Source of the DNA: Sideroxydans sp.
Lineage (GTDB): Bacteria; Pseudomonadota; Gammaproteobacteria; Burkholderiales; Gallionellaceae
Reading direction: 5' to 3'
Assembly (NCBI GenBank): GCA_027310725.1
Contig: DAIDAG010000080.1
Span: 113,469 to 177,468, forward strand
Length of the DNA stretch: 64,000 nt
Shown here piece by piece: positions 54,508-63,972 of the stretch. Under the pieces are notes generated by a model. It was given only the letters and a program-made list of their open reading frames with translations. It searched no databases and was not told where the DNA came from. Numbering within the stretch: the first letter of the stretch is position 1; every line of letters starts with the position of its first letter. A program made the position numbers and the translations under genes.

Positions 54508-54801
54508 ATGGCTATCAAGATTGCTGTCCCCAAGGCGCTCCGTGCGCCCGTATTGCCACCGGACATCGCTCCCTGTTTTACCCTGGTCCAGGATCAGTTC
54601 CCGAAGATCGGCGAGAAGATAACGCTGATGTGGGGTTCCGCCCTGTTGCAGCAGTATCTCAGCAAGACCATCTTCGACGAGCGCGGCGGTCGCCAGGGAT
54701 TTCCGATGCCGGTGGTTTCTGCACTGATGCGGCTCTACGATTACCATGGCACGATGATGCCTGAGCCGAAAGCGGGGGATGATTGGGAGCACGTCGTATA
54801 G
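54508..54801 (+). CDS. Unrecognised small protein, 97 residues
   Basis: The start at 54508 has AGAGAGGTG upstream; the frame is open 45 codons further but without support. Sequence features: MAIKIAVPKALRAPVLPP, then GEKITLMWGSALLQQYLS and ERGGRQGFPMPVVSALMRL. It is soluble and mildly basic. It looks like a real gene by its RBS and codon use, but I cannot name a family. Confidence 0.6.
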   Translation: MAIKIAVPKALRAPVLPPDIAPCFTLVQDQFPKIGEKITLMWGSALLQQYLSKTIFDERGGRQGFPMPVVSALMRLYDYHGTMMPEPKAGDDWEHVV

Positions 54802-54941
54802 CCGTCATCAATACGGAAGACCGGCAACAACGGGTCATCTGCAATTTTCGCCAAGCCCCTGGAGATTTCGGATGTACTTGAATTCAACGATGGGTTGAAG
54901 CGGTCCTTGAAGAGAGCGCAACGTCCGCGTGATATCGCCGC

Positions 54942-57512
54942 TCAACCGCCGGCAACGCGTTTGGCAATGTGCTCCAACGCCTCGTCAACCTGGTCGATCA
55001 GGACCAGGCATAGATCCCCGGTTTTCAAGCGCGCCAGCGCGGTGTCGATGGCCAGAAACTCGCCCGTGATCTCATCGATGTGCTTCGCGCGTTTGGCATC
55101 GGCCAATCCCCGGCGCAGCAAAGCCAGCACCTCGCCGTTTTCGCGTCCGCGCTGGCACTGGTCCTGATACAGGATGATCTCGTCGAACACATCGCCCAGG
55201 ATTTCCGTCTGGCGGATGATATCGACGTCGCGCCGATCGCCCGCGCCGCTGATCACCACCACGCGCTTGCCGGCCGGAATGCTCTCAATGGCCGGTACCA
55301 GCGCATGGATCGCATCGGGGTTGTGCCCATAATCGGCGATGACACTGGCGCCATGATAATCGAAGAAATTGAACCTGCCCGGAGCGGTCTGCGCGTCGTT
55401 GATGAACGAAGCCAGACCGGCATGTATCGTTTCCCACTCGACTTTCAAGGCCCAGGTGGCGGCCACTACCGCCATCACGTTCTCGATCTGGAAACCTATC
55501 GTGCCGTTGCGCGTCAGGGGGATGGAGGAAAGCTGGATACGATGTTCATCGGCTTGGTGCGCGGCCACGATGTGATCGTCCGCAACATAGACCACACGGT
55601 GTCCCTGTGCCCTGCGCGTGGCAATGACCGGATGATGCCGGTCGCGGGCGAAGAACGTGACGCTGCCGGGACAGGCGTCCGCCATCTGCACGCACATCGG
55701 ATCGGCGGCATTGAGTACTGCGGTTCCATGCGGCGCGACATTTTGCACGACCACACGTTTGACGACGGCGAGGTCTTCCACGGTGCTGATATAGTTCAGT
55801 CCCAGGTGATCGCCCATGCCGATGTTGGTGACCACGGCGACGTCGCAGATATCGAACGCAAGGCCTTCGCGCAATACGCCGCCGCGCGCCGTTTCCAGTA
55901 CTGCCGCATCGACATCCGGGTGCAACAACACGTTGCGGGCGCTCTTGGGGCCGCTGCAATCGCCGGTGTCTATGCGTTTTCCCTCGATGTACACGCCATC
56001 CGAATTGGTCATGCCGACGCGCAAACCGTTGCAGCCGAGAATATGGGCGATCAGGCGCACCGTGGTGGTCTTGCCGTTGGTTCCGGCCACCGTCACCAGC
56101 GGGATGCGGCCTGTCTCGCCATGGGTGAACATCGTCGAAATGATCGCTTCCCCCACCGCGCGTCCTTTGCCAAAAGAAGGCTGCAGGTGCATGCGCAATC
56201 CGGGAGCCGCATTCACTTCGATGATGCCGCCGCCCTGTTCCTGCAGCGAATGCAGCACGCTGTCGCATACGACATCGACACCGCACACGTCCAGTCCGAT
56301 CATCTGTGCCGCAGCGACCGCGCTGGCCGCCAGTTCCGGGTGGACATCGTCGGTGACATCGGTGGCGGAACCGCCGGTGCTGAGGTTGGCGTTATTGCGC
56401 AATTGGACACGGGTGCCCTTGTCGGGTACGGAATCGGCCCGCAGGTCTTGTGCCTCAAGACAGGCCAAGGCGATCTCGTCGAAACTGATCCTGGTCAATG
56501 AAGTGGCATGCCCGACGCCGCGGCGCGGATCCTTGTTTACTTGCTCGACCAATTCACGCACGCTGTGCACGCCATCGCCGATCACCTGCGGCGGTTCGCG
56601 GCGCGCTGCGGCAACCACACGGTCACCCACGACCAGCAAACGGAAATCGCTGCCGGGAATGAAGCGCTCCACCAATATCTCCGAACTGATTTCGGAAGCC
56701 GCGACATAGGCGCGATCGAGATCCTCGCGGCTGACGATATTGACCGTCACGCCTTTGCCCTGATTGCCGTCCAGCGGCTTGACCACCACGGGTGCGGCGA
56801 TCTCGCACAATGCAGCCCATGCGTCTTCCGCACTCGTCACCGGGCGGCCATTGGGAACGGGAACGCCGGCCGCATCGAGCAATTTCTTGGTCAATTCCTT
56901 ATCCTGGGCGATCATTTCGGCGATCGCGCCGCTACGGTCGGTTTCGGCTGCCTGGATGCGCCGTTGCTTGCTGCCCCAGCCGAATTGGACCAGGCTGCCC
57001 CGGGTCAGGCGCCGGAACGGGATGCCGCGTGCCACGGCAGCTTGAACGATAGACCCTGTACTGGGACCCAGTCGTTCATCTTCATCGAGTTCGCGCAATT
57101 CGGCCAACGCCGCAGCCAGATCGAATCCCGTGTTGTGCAGCGCGGCCTGGCATAACTGTTCCGCCAGAGCGAACGCTTTACGGCCTACCGACTCTTCGCT
57201 GTATTCGACCACCACTTGATACACGCCGGGTTCGAGTGTGGACTTGATCCGGCTGAAAGTGACCGGACACCCGGCCTGTGTCTGCAAGCCCAATGCGGCC
57301 AGTTGCAGCACATGGGCCAGCGGTATGGCAGCTTTGTGCCCGGCCAGTTGCAGCGAGGCGATCTCGGGGAAGAGCGTGCGAAAGCGCTGTTCGAAGCCGC
57401 TGATTTTGGCGATGTCCTGTTCTGCCTCGCTGCAGGTCACGATGGCTTCGATGGAGGTATGCCGACTCCACAAGTTCGGGCCGCGCAGCGCGCGAATGCG
57501 TGAGATATCCAT
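54942..57512 (-). CDS. cphA: CphA, cyanophycin synthetase
   Basis: An 856-residue ATP-dependent enzyme that polymerises aspartate and arginine into cyanophycin, a nitrogen store. An N-terminal domain (about 1-160) is followed by an ATP-grasp domain (VVVKPLDGNQGKGVTVN) that adds aspartate. A Mur-ligase-like domain with intact P-loop AGTNGKTTTVRL, near residue 490, adds arginine. The C-terminal lobe (YGHNPDAIHALV, GAGDRRDVDI) is complete. It overlaps the stop of the upstream paralogue by one base (TAATG). Confidence 0.95.
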   Translation of the reverse strand: MDISRIRALRGPNLWSRHTSIEAIVTCSEAEQDIAKISGFEQRFRTLFPEIASLQLAGHKAAIPLAHVLQLAALGLQTQAGCPVTFSRIKSTLEPGVYQVVVEYSEESVGRKAFALAEQLCQAALHNTGFDLAAALAELRELDEDERLGPSTGSIVQAAVARGIPFRRLTRGSLVQFGWGSKQRRIQAAETDRSGAIAEMIAQDKELTKKLLDAAGVPVPNGRPVTSAEDAWAALCEIAAPVVVKPLDGNQGKGVTVNIVSREDLDRAYVAASEISSEILVERFIPGSDFRLLVVGDRVVAAARREPPQVIGDGVHSVRELVEQVNKDPRRGVGHATSLTRISFDEIALACLEAQDLRADSVPDKGTRVQLRNNANLSTGGSATDVTDDVHPELAASAVAAAQMIGLDVCGVDVVCDSVLHSLQEQGGGIIEVNAAPGLRMHLQPSFGKGRAVGEAIISTMFTHGETGRIPLVTVAGTNGKTTTVRLIAHILGCNGLRVGMTNSDGVYIEGKRIDTGDCSGPKSARNVLLHPDVDAAVLETARGGVLREGLAFDICDVAVVTNIGMGDHLGLNYISTVEDLAVVKRVVVQNVAPHGTAVLNAADPMCVQMADACPGSVTFFARDRHHPVIATRRAQGHRVVYVADDHIVAAHQADEHRIQLSSIPLTRNGTIGFQIENVMAVVAATWALKVEWETIHAGLASFINDAQTAPGRFNFFDYHGASVIADYGHNPDAIHALVPAIESIPAGKRVVVISGAGDRRDVDIIRQTEILGDVFDEIILYQDQCQRGRENGEVLALLRRGLADAKRAKHIDEITGEFLAIDTALARLKTGDLCLVLIDQVDEALEHIAKRVAGG

Positions 57513-59683
57513 TAAGCGATATCCTTTATACTTTTCTGTTCCACTTCGAATGTCGCCAATCCCGCGCGGATCAGCCCCGGCATGATATTGAGCGACCAGG
57601 CCGCCGCCACGGCTGCCAGGACGCTGTCTATCTGTACGGTGTCGCGGCTGTTCTCCAACAAGGGCACATGCTCGAGCTTGATCAATGCCGTGCGGTCGGC
57701 GCCGGCAACCAGCATGATGGAACCGTCATGCAACATGACCGTTCTCCCGCCCCGTTGCAGGTGGGATGCGACGAGTTCGGAATCGGCATGCCGGGTAAAG
57801 TACATGACCTCGCCATCGCAATATTCCTCCATGCTTGCCACCAGTGGATCGTCGGCATTCAGCACCGCCACTCCATCGGATAGCACCACATCCACCTGGG
57901 TGCGCAGCACATTGCAAACCTGCTCGGGCGTCTCGATATAGAACTTGCCGAAATGCCGGGCGGGATCGATATTCGTGATGATGCCGACCTGGCAGCGGTC
58001 ATAGCCCAGACCCTCGGCCAGGATCGTGTCGCTGCCATTCTCGATCACGGCAGCCTCCACGCTTCGGTTCAACAGCACCTTTTGCGCAGAGCCCCAGTTG
58101 GAGCTATCCCGCTTGTCGATCAGGCGCTGCGCGAAATAAAGCCCCTGGTCGCAGGCGAGGCCGACGTAGTCTCCGCGCAAGTGCAGCAATCTTGCAATGA
58201 TGCGTGCCGCCAGGCTCTTGCCGTCGGTGCCGCAGATACCGATCACCGGGATGCGGCCGCTCTCTCCCTCTGCGAACAGATTGTCGACGATGGCCTTGCC
58301 TACCGGTCTGGGTTGTCCCTGGGCCGGTTTCAGGTGCATGAGCAGGCTCGGGCCCGCGTTGACCTCGACGATTGCCGCGCCTTGTTCGGCGAGGGGGCGG
58401 GAAATATCCTGCGCAACCAGATCGATTCCGGCAATGTCCAGTCCGACGATACGCGCTGCAAGCGCAACCGCGGCTGCGACTTCCGGATGCACTTCATCGG
58501 TCACGTCGAATGCCACATTGCCATTGCGCTGGACCAATACCTGTTTCCCCTGTGGAGGGATCGAATCGGCGTCAAAGCCCTGCCGTTCGAGCTCGAAACG
58601 TATCGCCGGATTTTCGTCCGGCAGCAACACATCGAGCGGGAATTCCTCGCCTGCTCCGCGGCGCGGATCGCTATTGAGTTGGGAGTCGATAAGCTGGCGT
58701 ATCGTCGAGCGGCCATCCGCCACCAGTGAAACTGCTTCACCGCGCGCCGCAGCCGCCAAACGACCGCCCACCACCAACAGGCGGTGTTCGTTGCCGCGTA
58801 TGAAACGCTCGACGATCACTTCGCTACCTTCCGCATCGGCGAGGTGGAAGGCTGCCTCGACCTCCGCGCGCGACATCAGGTCGGTGGAGACGCCGCGCCC
58901 ATGGTTGCCGTCGCTCGGTTTGACCACCACCGGCACACCGATGTCCTCGGCCGCATCCCATGCGTCTGCAGGATTGTCGACGATACGGCCTTCCGGAACC
59001 GGTACGCCGCATGCGCTCAACAAGCTCTTGGTGAGATCCTTGTCCTTGGAGATGCCCTCCGCAATGGCGCTGGTCTGATTGGTCTCTGCTGTCCATATCC
59101 TGCGCTGGCGCACGCCATATCCCAGCTGAACCAGATTGCCTTCGGTCAAACGGATCGAGGGAATGCCGCGCTCGGTGGCGGCATCCACGATGCAGGAGGT
59201 ACTCGGCCCCAGGCACAGCTCATCAACCATCTCGTGCAAGTGGTCAACGGCGGCTTTTACATCGAACGGTTTGTCGTGCATCGCGGCCATCACCAGATCG
59301 CGAGCGGCATGCAGGGCGGCGCGGGTCACCTGCTCGTTGCGCGAACGTACCACCACTTTGTAGACCCCGCGCACTCCGGTACCGCGCGCCTTGCCGAAAC
59401 CGCTCTGCATCCCCGCCAGGTTCTGCAATTCGATGGTGACGTGCTCGAGAATATGCCCCGGCCAAGTGCCTTCGCGCAGCCGTTCCAGGAATCCGCCGCG
59501 CTCCCCGATGCCGCACCGGTGCTCGATCAGTGTCGGTATCCACTCGGTCAGCCGCTCGTAAAAGCCGGGAATCGTGTTGGAGGGCGAGTCTTCCAGAATG
59601 CCGATATCCAGCCAGACTTCCAGTACCGGACGATATGTCCAAATGTTCGGTCCGCGCAGCGGCAAAATCTTGAGAAACTCCAT
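57512..59683 (-). CDS. Second, truncated cyanophycin synthetase homologue (CphA2/CphA' type)
   Basis: A 723-residue paralogue of CphA. The N-terminal and ATP-grasp parts are complete (VVVKPSDGNHGRGVSTD). The Mur-ligase part has a changed P-loop, CGTDGKSLAARI, and the protein stops at about the middle lobe, without the final ~130-residue C-terminal lobe. Known CphA2 proteins are truncated in the same region and can polymerise beta-Asp-Arg dipeptides. The start at 59683 has AGGACAG upstream. It is the first gene of the pair and diverges from the ABC transporter. Confidence 0.88.
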   Translation of the reverse strand: MEFLKILPLRGPNIWTYRPVLEVWLDIGILEDSPSNTIPGFYERLTEWIPTLIEHRCGIGERGGFLERLREGTWPGHILEHVTIELQNLAGMQSGFGKARGTGVRGVYKVVVRSRNEQVTRAALHAARDLVMAAMHDKPFDVKAAVDHLHEMVDELCLGPSTSCIVDAATERGIPSIRLTEGNLVQLGYGVRQRRIWTAETNQTSAIAEGISKDKDLTKSLLSACGVPVPEGRIVDNPADAWDAAEDIGVPVVVKPSDGNHGRGVSTDLMSRAEVEAAFHLADAEGSEVIVERFIRGNEHRLLVVGGRLAAAARGEAVSLVADGRSTIRQLIDSQLNSDPRRGAGEEFPLDVLLPDENPAIRFELERQGFDADSIPPQGKQVLVQRNGNVAFDVTDEVHPEVAAAVALAARIVGLDIAGIDLVAQDISRPLAEQGAAIVEVNAGPSLLMHLKPAQGQPRPVGKAIVDNLFAEGESGRIPVIGICGTDGKSLAARIIARLLHLRGDYVGLACDQGLYFAQRLIDKRDSSNWGSAQKVLLNRSVEAAVIENGSDTILAEGLGYDRCQVGIITNIDPARHFGKFYIETPEQVCNVLRTQVDVVLSDGVAVLNADDPLVASMEEYCDGEVMYFTRHADSELVASHLQRGGRTVMLHDGSIMLVAGADRTALIKLEHVPLLENSRDTVQIDSVLAAVAAAWSLNIMPGLIRAGLATFEVEQKSIKDIA

Positions 59684-59790
59684 CAATCTGTCCTGATGAT
59701 TTGAAGTGGGTTGAAGCCGCATCGATGGGCGCAGTGCAACCGCGCACTCGAAAGGGGTTCAGTTTACAGAGGGTTGGCAGTTTGTCCAAT

Positions 59791-62118
59791 ATGGCGTCTG
59801 TAGTAAACTCGCACTTAGTGAACCTTCATACAATTTCCCCCCTCTCTTCAGACAAACAGGTCTCCGATGCATGGCATAAGGCGCTGCAGGCCCGACTGTC
59901 CGCCCGGGAAAAGATCCATGCCAGCCTGGAAACCAATCTGGATGAGCAGCTGAACTACGCCAAGCGCCTGATTCTGCTCACCAACCAACGGCTGATCGGC
60001 TTGACCTGGCCCGCCCTCGAATTTTGCGAATACCCCCTGGGTGAAGATTTGGCATTGCACCAGCGTGATCATGCGGGCATCGGGTGCATCGAATTGTTTG
60101 CCGCCGGAACACGCCTGGCCTGGTGGCGCTACACCATGGCACACGACCCGGAAGCCACTCGCTTCGTCCGGCAGTTTGAACAGGTGCTTGGTGGCTTGCT
60201 GAGCGGTCAGCCCATCGTTGAAGCGCAACCGGTGTTGTGCCCGCAGTGTCTGATGCCGCTGGTGCCGGGCCAGGATGAATGCGCGTACTGCGATGTCGAA
60301 ACGGAGGCACCGCCCTCGAGTTGGGTGTTGCTGCGGTTATGGCGATTCGCCAAACCTTACCGGTGGCAACTCCTTGCCGGTTTTCTGCTGATGCTGGCCT
60401 CGACAGCCGCCACTCTGGTTCCTCCGTATCTGACCATGCCCCTGATGGACAAGGTGCTGATCCCTTATGAAAACGGGTCGCCCATCAATACCGACATGGT
60501 GACGCTGCTGCTCGGCGGATTGTTCGGCTCGGCATTGCTTGCGTGGGGACTGGGTTGGGCAAGGACATACATCCTTGCCCTGGTCAGCGAGCGCATCGGG
60601 ACCGATCTGCGCACGATCACTTACGATCATCTGTTGCACTTGTCGCTGGAATACTTCGGCGGCAAGCGTACGGGCGACCTGATGGCGCGCGTCGGTTCGG
60701 AATCGGACCGCATTTGCCTGTTCCTGTCGCTGCACCTGCTGGATTTCGCTACCGATGTGCTGATGATCGCCATGACGACGGCGATCCTGATCTCGATCGA
60801 TCCCTGGCTTGCGCTGGTGACCCTGTTGCCGTTGCCATTGATCGTGTGGATGATCCACTCGGTCAGGCAAAAGCTCAGCACCGGCTTTGAAAAAGTCGAC
60901 CGCGTCTGGTCGCAAGTCAGCAATATATTGGCCGACACCATCCCGGGCATCCGTGTGGTCAAGGCTTTCGCGCAGGAAAAACGCGAGTCGGCCCGTTTCC
61001 GTCAGGTGAACCAGAACAATCTGGCCGTGAACGACCGCATCAACAAGATATGGTCGCTATTCTCGCCCAGCGTGACCCTGCTCACCGAGATCGGTTTGCT
61101 GGTGGTATGGGCATTCGGCATCTGGCAGGTGACGCACAACAAGATCAGTGTGGGTGTGTTGACCGCTTTCCTGGCCTATATCAGCCGTTTTTATACGCGC
61201 CTGGATTCGATGAGCCGCATCGTTTCGGTGACGCAAAAGACGGCCTCGGGTGCCAAACGCATATTCGACATTCTCGACCGCGTTTCCAGCGTGCCCGAAC
61301 CGGTCAGGCCGCAGCACCTCGACAGCATCATTGGACGCATCGAAATACGCGAAGCCGGGTTTCGCTACGGCAACCGTGCGATCATCAAAGATATGAACCT
61401 GGTCATTGAGCCCGGAGAAATGATCGGACTGGTGGGGCACAGCGGCTCCGGGAAAAGTACCCTGGTCAATCTGATGTGCCGCTTCTACGATGTCAGCGAA
61501 GGCTCCATCAGTATTGACGGCGTGAACATCCGCTCGCTGCCGATCGCGGAGTATCGCCACAACATCGGCCTGGTGCTGCAGGAGCCTTTCCTGTTCTTCG
61601 GGTCCATCGCCGAGAACATTGCTTACGGCAAACCGCATGCAACCCTGGCCGAGATCGTCGCCGCAGCACGGGCTGCGCACGCCCATGAATTCATCCTGCG
61701 GCTGCCGCACGGTTACGACTCGCTGGTGGGCGAACGGGGGCAGGGTCTGTCCGGCGGAGAACGCCAGCGTATTTCCATTGCACGCGCATTGTTGATCGAT
61801 CCGCGCATCCTGATCCTCGATGAAGCGACCGCATCCGTCGATACCGAGACCGAAAAGGAAATTCAAAAGGCGCTGGATAACCTGGTGCGCGGCCGTACCA
61901 CCATAGCGATCGCCCACCGTCTGTCCACCCTGCACAAAGCCAACCGGCTGGTGGTGATGGACAGGGGGGAAATCGTAGAAACGGGCAGCCACGATGAACT
62001 GATGCAACGGGAGGGAGCTTACTTCCGTTTGTACCAGGCCCAGGCCCGGAATGTGGATACCGATCTGGATGACCAAAGCATCTCGGCTCCGGAAAATGGC
62101 AAGGAGTCTGCCGAATGA
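59791..62118 (+). CDS. Cyanophycin-associated ABC transporter (fused membrane and ATPase)
   Basis: About 775 residues. An N-terminal soluble region includes a zinc-ribbon-like CPQCLMPLVPGQDECAYC (about residue 150). Six spans of an ABC exporter fold (about 180-500) follow, then an ATPase with Walker A GHSGSGKS, signature LSGGERQ and Walker B LILDEATASVD. The start is uncertain: ATG 59791 and GTG 59818 are both possible, and the frame is open to 59701. It is divergent from cphA2 and is expected to serve cyanophycin metabolism; the cargo is unknown. Confidence 0.85.
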   Translation: MASVVNSHLVNLHTISPLSSDKQVSDAWHKALQARLSAREKIHASLETNLDEQLNYAKRLILLTNQRLIGLTWPALEFCEYPLGEDLALHQRDHAGIGCIELFAAGTRLAWWRYTMAHDPEATRFVRQFEQVLGGLLSGQPIVEAQPVLCPQCLMPLVPGQDECAYCDVETEAPPSSWVLLRLWRFAKPYRWQLLAGFLLMLASTAATLVPPYLTMPLMDKVLIPYENGSPINTDMVTLLLGGLFGSALLAWGLGWARTYILALVSERIGTDLRTITYDHLLHLSLEYFGGKRTGDLMARVGSESDRICLFLSLHLLDFATDVLMIAMTTAILISIDPWLALVTLLPLPLIVWMIHSVRQKLSTGFEKVDRVWSQVSNILADTIPGIRVVKAFAQEKRESARFRQVNQNNLAVNDRINKIWSLFSPSVTLLTEIGLLVVWAFGIWQVTHNKISVGVLTAFLAYISRFYTRLDSMSRIVSVTQKTASGAKRIFDILDRVSSVPEPVRPQHLDSIIGRIEIREAGFRYGNRAIIKDMNLVIEPGEMIGLVGHSGSGKSTLVNLMCRFYDVSEGSISIDGVNIRSLPIAEYRHNIGLVLQEPFLFFGSIAENIAYGKPHATLAEIVAAARAAHAHEFILRLPHGYDSLVGERGQGLSGGERQRISIARALLIDPRILILDEATASVDTETEKEIQKALDNLVRGRTTIAIAHRLSTLHKANRLVVMDRGEIVETGSHDELMQREGAYFRLYQAQARNVDTDLDDQSISAPENGKESAE

Positions 62119-62585
62119 ACGATCAGGACTTCGCATTGACCAGAAATGCAGCCGGTCGCATTGTATTCACCGGTAAGGAAGGCGACGTTCACGAAGGCGT
62201 CGTCCCGGTGCGCGCCTTTCCCATCAGCGCGCCGCAAGAAGGGGTGTCATTGCTCGGCGAAGATGGGCACGAACTGCGATGGATAAGCAGGTTAAGCGAT
62301 CTGCCCGAAGCGATGCGCGCGTTGATCGAAACCGAGCTTGCACAGCGCGAATTCATGCCGGAAATCACCCGCATCAGGCAAGTCTCCAGCTTCGCCACGC
62401 CGAGCAAGTGGCAAATTTCGACCGATCGCGGCGATACCGAACTGCTGCTCAAAGCGGAAGACCACATCCGCCGCCTCACAAATTCAACACTGCTGATCAC
62501 CGACGGATACGGCGTGTCGTTCCTGATCCGGGACATCGGCGCCATGGATCACCATAGCCGAAAACTGCTGGATCGATTTTTGTAA
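62115..62585 (+). CDS. Cyanophycin-associated DUF1854 protein
   Basis: A 156-residue soluble protein that overlaps the ABC gene by four bases (ATGA). The core DLPEAMRALIETELAQREFMPEITRI and WQISTDRGDTELLLKAEDHIRRL match DUF1854. In many proteobacteria this protein sits beside cphA genes and the ABC transporter. No catalytic motif is seen; its role is inferred only from context. Confidence 0.85.
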   Translation: MNDQDFALTRNAAGRIVFTGKEGDVHEGVVPVRAFPISAPQEGVSLLGEDGHELRWISRLSDLPEAMRALIETELAQREFMPEITRIRQVSSFATPSKWQISTDRGDTELLLKAEDHIRRLTNSTLLITDGYGVSFLIRDIGAMDHHSRKLLDRFL

Positions 62586-62595
62586 AGACGCGGGG

Positions 62596-63321
62596 TTATA
62601 GATATACCCACGCCAGGCCATGCGCATCGCAGCGCAGGATGGCTGCCTTGCCGCTGTCCCAGTCTCCCAGTACCCAGCGTTCGCAGGTGTGTCCGTCCGG
62701 GTGATGCAGATGCTTTGCCGGCCGGTGCGTGTGGCCGTGGATGAGGCGCGGGTAGCGGTGCTCGCGTAGCAGGTCGTCCACCGTCGCCACGTTCACATCC
62801 ATGATGTCCATCGCCTTCAGGCTTTTCTCGTTCCTGCTCTGCATCCTCATCTGTTCGATCTGTACTTTGCGCTGTGCCAGAGGCTGCGCGAGGAATCGGG
62901 TTTGCCAATCTCCTGTGCGTACCTGTTCGCGGAAGCGCTGGTACTCGATGTCGTCGGTACACAATGCGTCGCCGTGCGTGAGCAGGGTGGGGGTGCCGTA
63001 CAGGTCGAGCAGCGTCGGGTCGTCGAGCAGGGTGGCGTTGCAGGCGGCAGCAAGTTCTTTATCCATCAAGAAGTCTCGGTTGCCATGCATGATGTAGATG
63101 CGCGTGCCGCGAGCACCCAGTCCCTGCAGGGCATCGATGATCAGCCTGTGGAACGGGTCGTTCAAATCGTCATCTCCCGCCCAGTACTCGAACAGGTCGC
63201 CCAGGATATACAGCGCTTCCGCTTCAGGGGCGATGCCGGCAGCGAAGCGCAGGAACAGCGCCGCGCTTTGCGGATGATCCGGGCTCAGGTGCAGGTCGGA
63301 AATGAACAGGGAATGGGGCAT
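62596..63321 (-). CDS. lpxH: LpxH, UDP-2,3-diacylglucosamine hydrolase
   Basis: A 241-residue metallophosphoesterase of lipid A synthesis, making lipid X. Motifs are DLHL (SDLHLSPD), GDLFEYW, GNRDFL, the HGD group and GHTH (IHGHTHRP). It indicates a Gram-negative outer membrane. It is convergent with the DUF1854 gene, with 10 bases between. Confidence 0.95.
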   Translation of the reverse strand: MPHSLFISDLHLSPDHPQSAALFLRFAAGIAPEAEALYILGDLFEYWAGDDDLNDPFHRLIIDALQGLGARGTRIYIMHGNRDFLMDKELAAACNATLLDDPTLLDLYGTPTLLTHGDALCTDDIEYQRFREQVRTGDWQTRFLAQPLAQRKVQIEQMRMQSRNEKSLKAMDIMDVNVATVDDLLREHRYPRLIHGHTHRPAKHLHHPDGHTCERWVLGDWDSGKAAILRCDAHGLAWVYL

Positions 63322-63324
63322 TTC

Positions 63325-63387
63325 AGGATTTGGGATTCGGGATTTGGGACTTGCCCCTAAATCCTAAATCCCAGTTCCTAAATCCTA
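63325..63387. repeat. Dispersed palindrome, GGATAC/GGATTC family, copy 2
   Basis: The left arm (63325-63353, AGGATTTGGGATTCGGG...) is nearly complementary to the right arm (63354-63387, ...CCTAAATCCT). It lies between lpxH and the cyclophilin gene and includes the latter's stop codon. Related to 19339-19414. Confidence 0.55.
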
Positions 63388-63972
63388 TTTGACTTCTTCC
63401 GCCTTGGTGATGATGACGTCCTCGTTCGGCACATCCTGGAAGCCGCGGCTGTTGCCGGTCTTCACTTTGCCGATGGCATCAACGATCTCCTTGCCTTCAA
63501 CGACTTTGCCGAATACGCAGTAGCCCCAGCCATCCTGTCCCGGATAGTCGAGGAAGCTGTTGTTCTTGGTGTTGATGAAGAACTGGGCGGTGGCGGAATG
63601 CGGATCGCCGGTACGCGCCATGGCGATGGTGTAGATCTCATTCTTCAGGCCGTTCGCGGCTTCGTTCTTGATCGGCGCGTTGGTCTGTTTCTGCTTCAAG
63701 CCGACTTCGAAACCGCCGCCCTGGATCATGAAATTGGGGATCACGCGATGGAAGATGGTATTGCTGTAGAAGCCGCTGTTCACGTAGTCGAGAAAGTTCT
63801 GGACGGTGACCGGCGCTTTTTCGGCGTCGAGTTGCAGGGTGATGTCGCCTTTGTTGGTATGCAGTTTTACCATTTTCATTTTTCCTTTGGTTGCGGGTGT
63901 GGATTCGGCTTGGGCGGGCAGGACGCAGAGTCCGGCCAGCAAGAATGCGAGAACGATATGTATCAGTTTCAT
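63385..63972 (-). CDS. Periplasmic cyclophilin-type peptidyl-prolyl isomerase (PpiA-like)
   Basis: A 195-residue isomerase. The signal peptide [22 protein letters not shown] (cleaved before ESTP) sends it to the periplasm. The catalytic cyclophilin core has [30 protein letters not shown] and [13 protein letters not shown]. The start at 63972 is favoured by GGAGCAG upstream and the signal peptide; the ATG at 63990 is also possible. Confidence 0.92.
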   Translation of the reverse strand: MKLIHIVLAFLLAGLCVLPAQAESTPATKGKMKMVKLHTNKGDITLQLDAEKAPVTVQNFLDYVNSGFYSNTIFHRVIPNFMIQGGGFEVGLKQKQTNAPIKNEAANGLKNEIYTIAMARTGDPHSATAQFFINTKNNSFLDYPGQDGWGYCVFGKVVEGKEIVDAIGKVKTGNSRGFQDVPNEDVIITKAEEVK

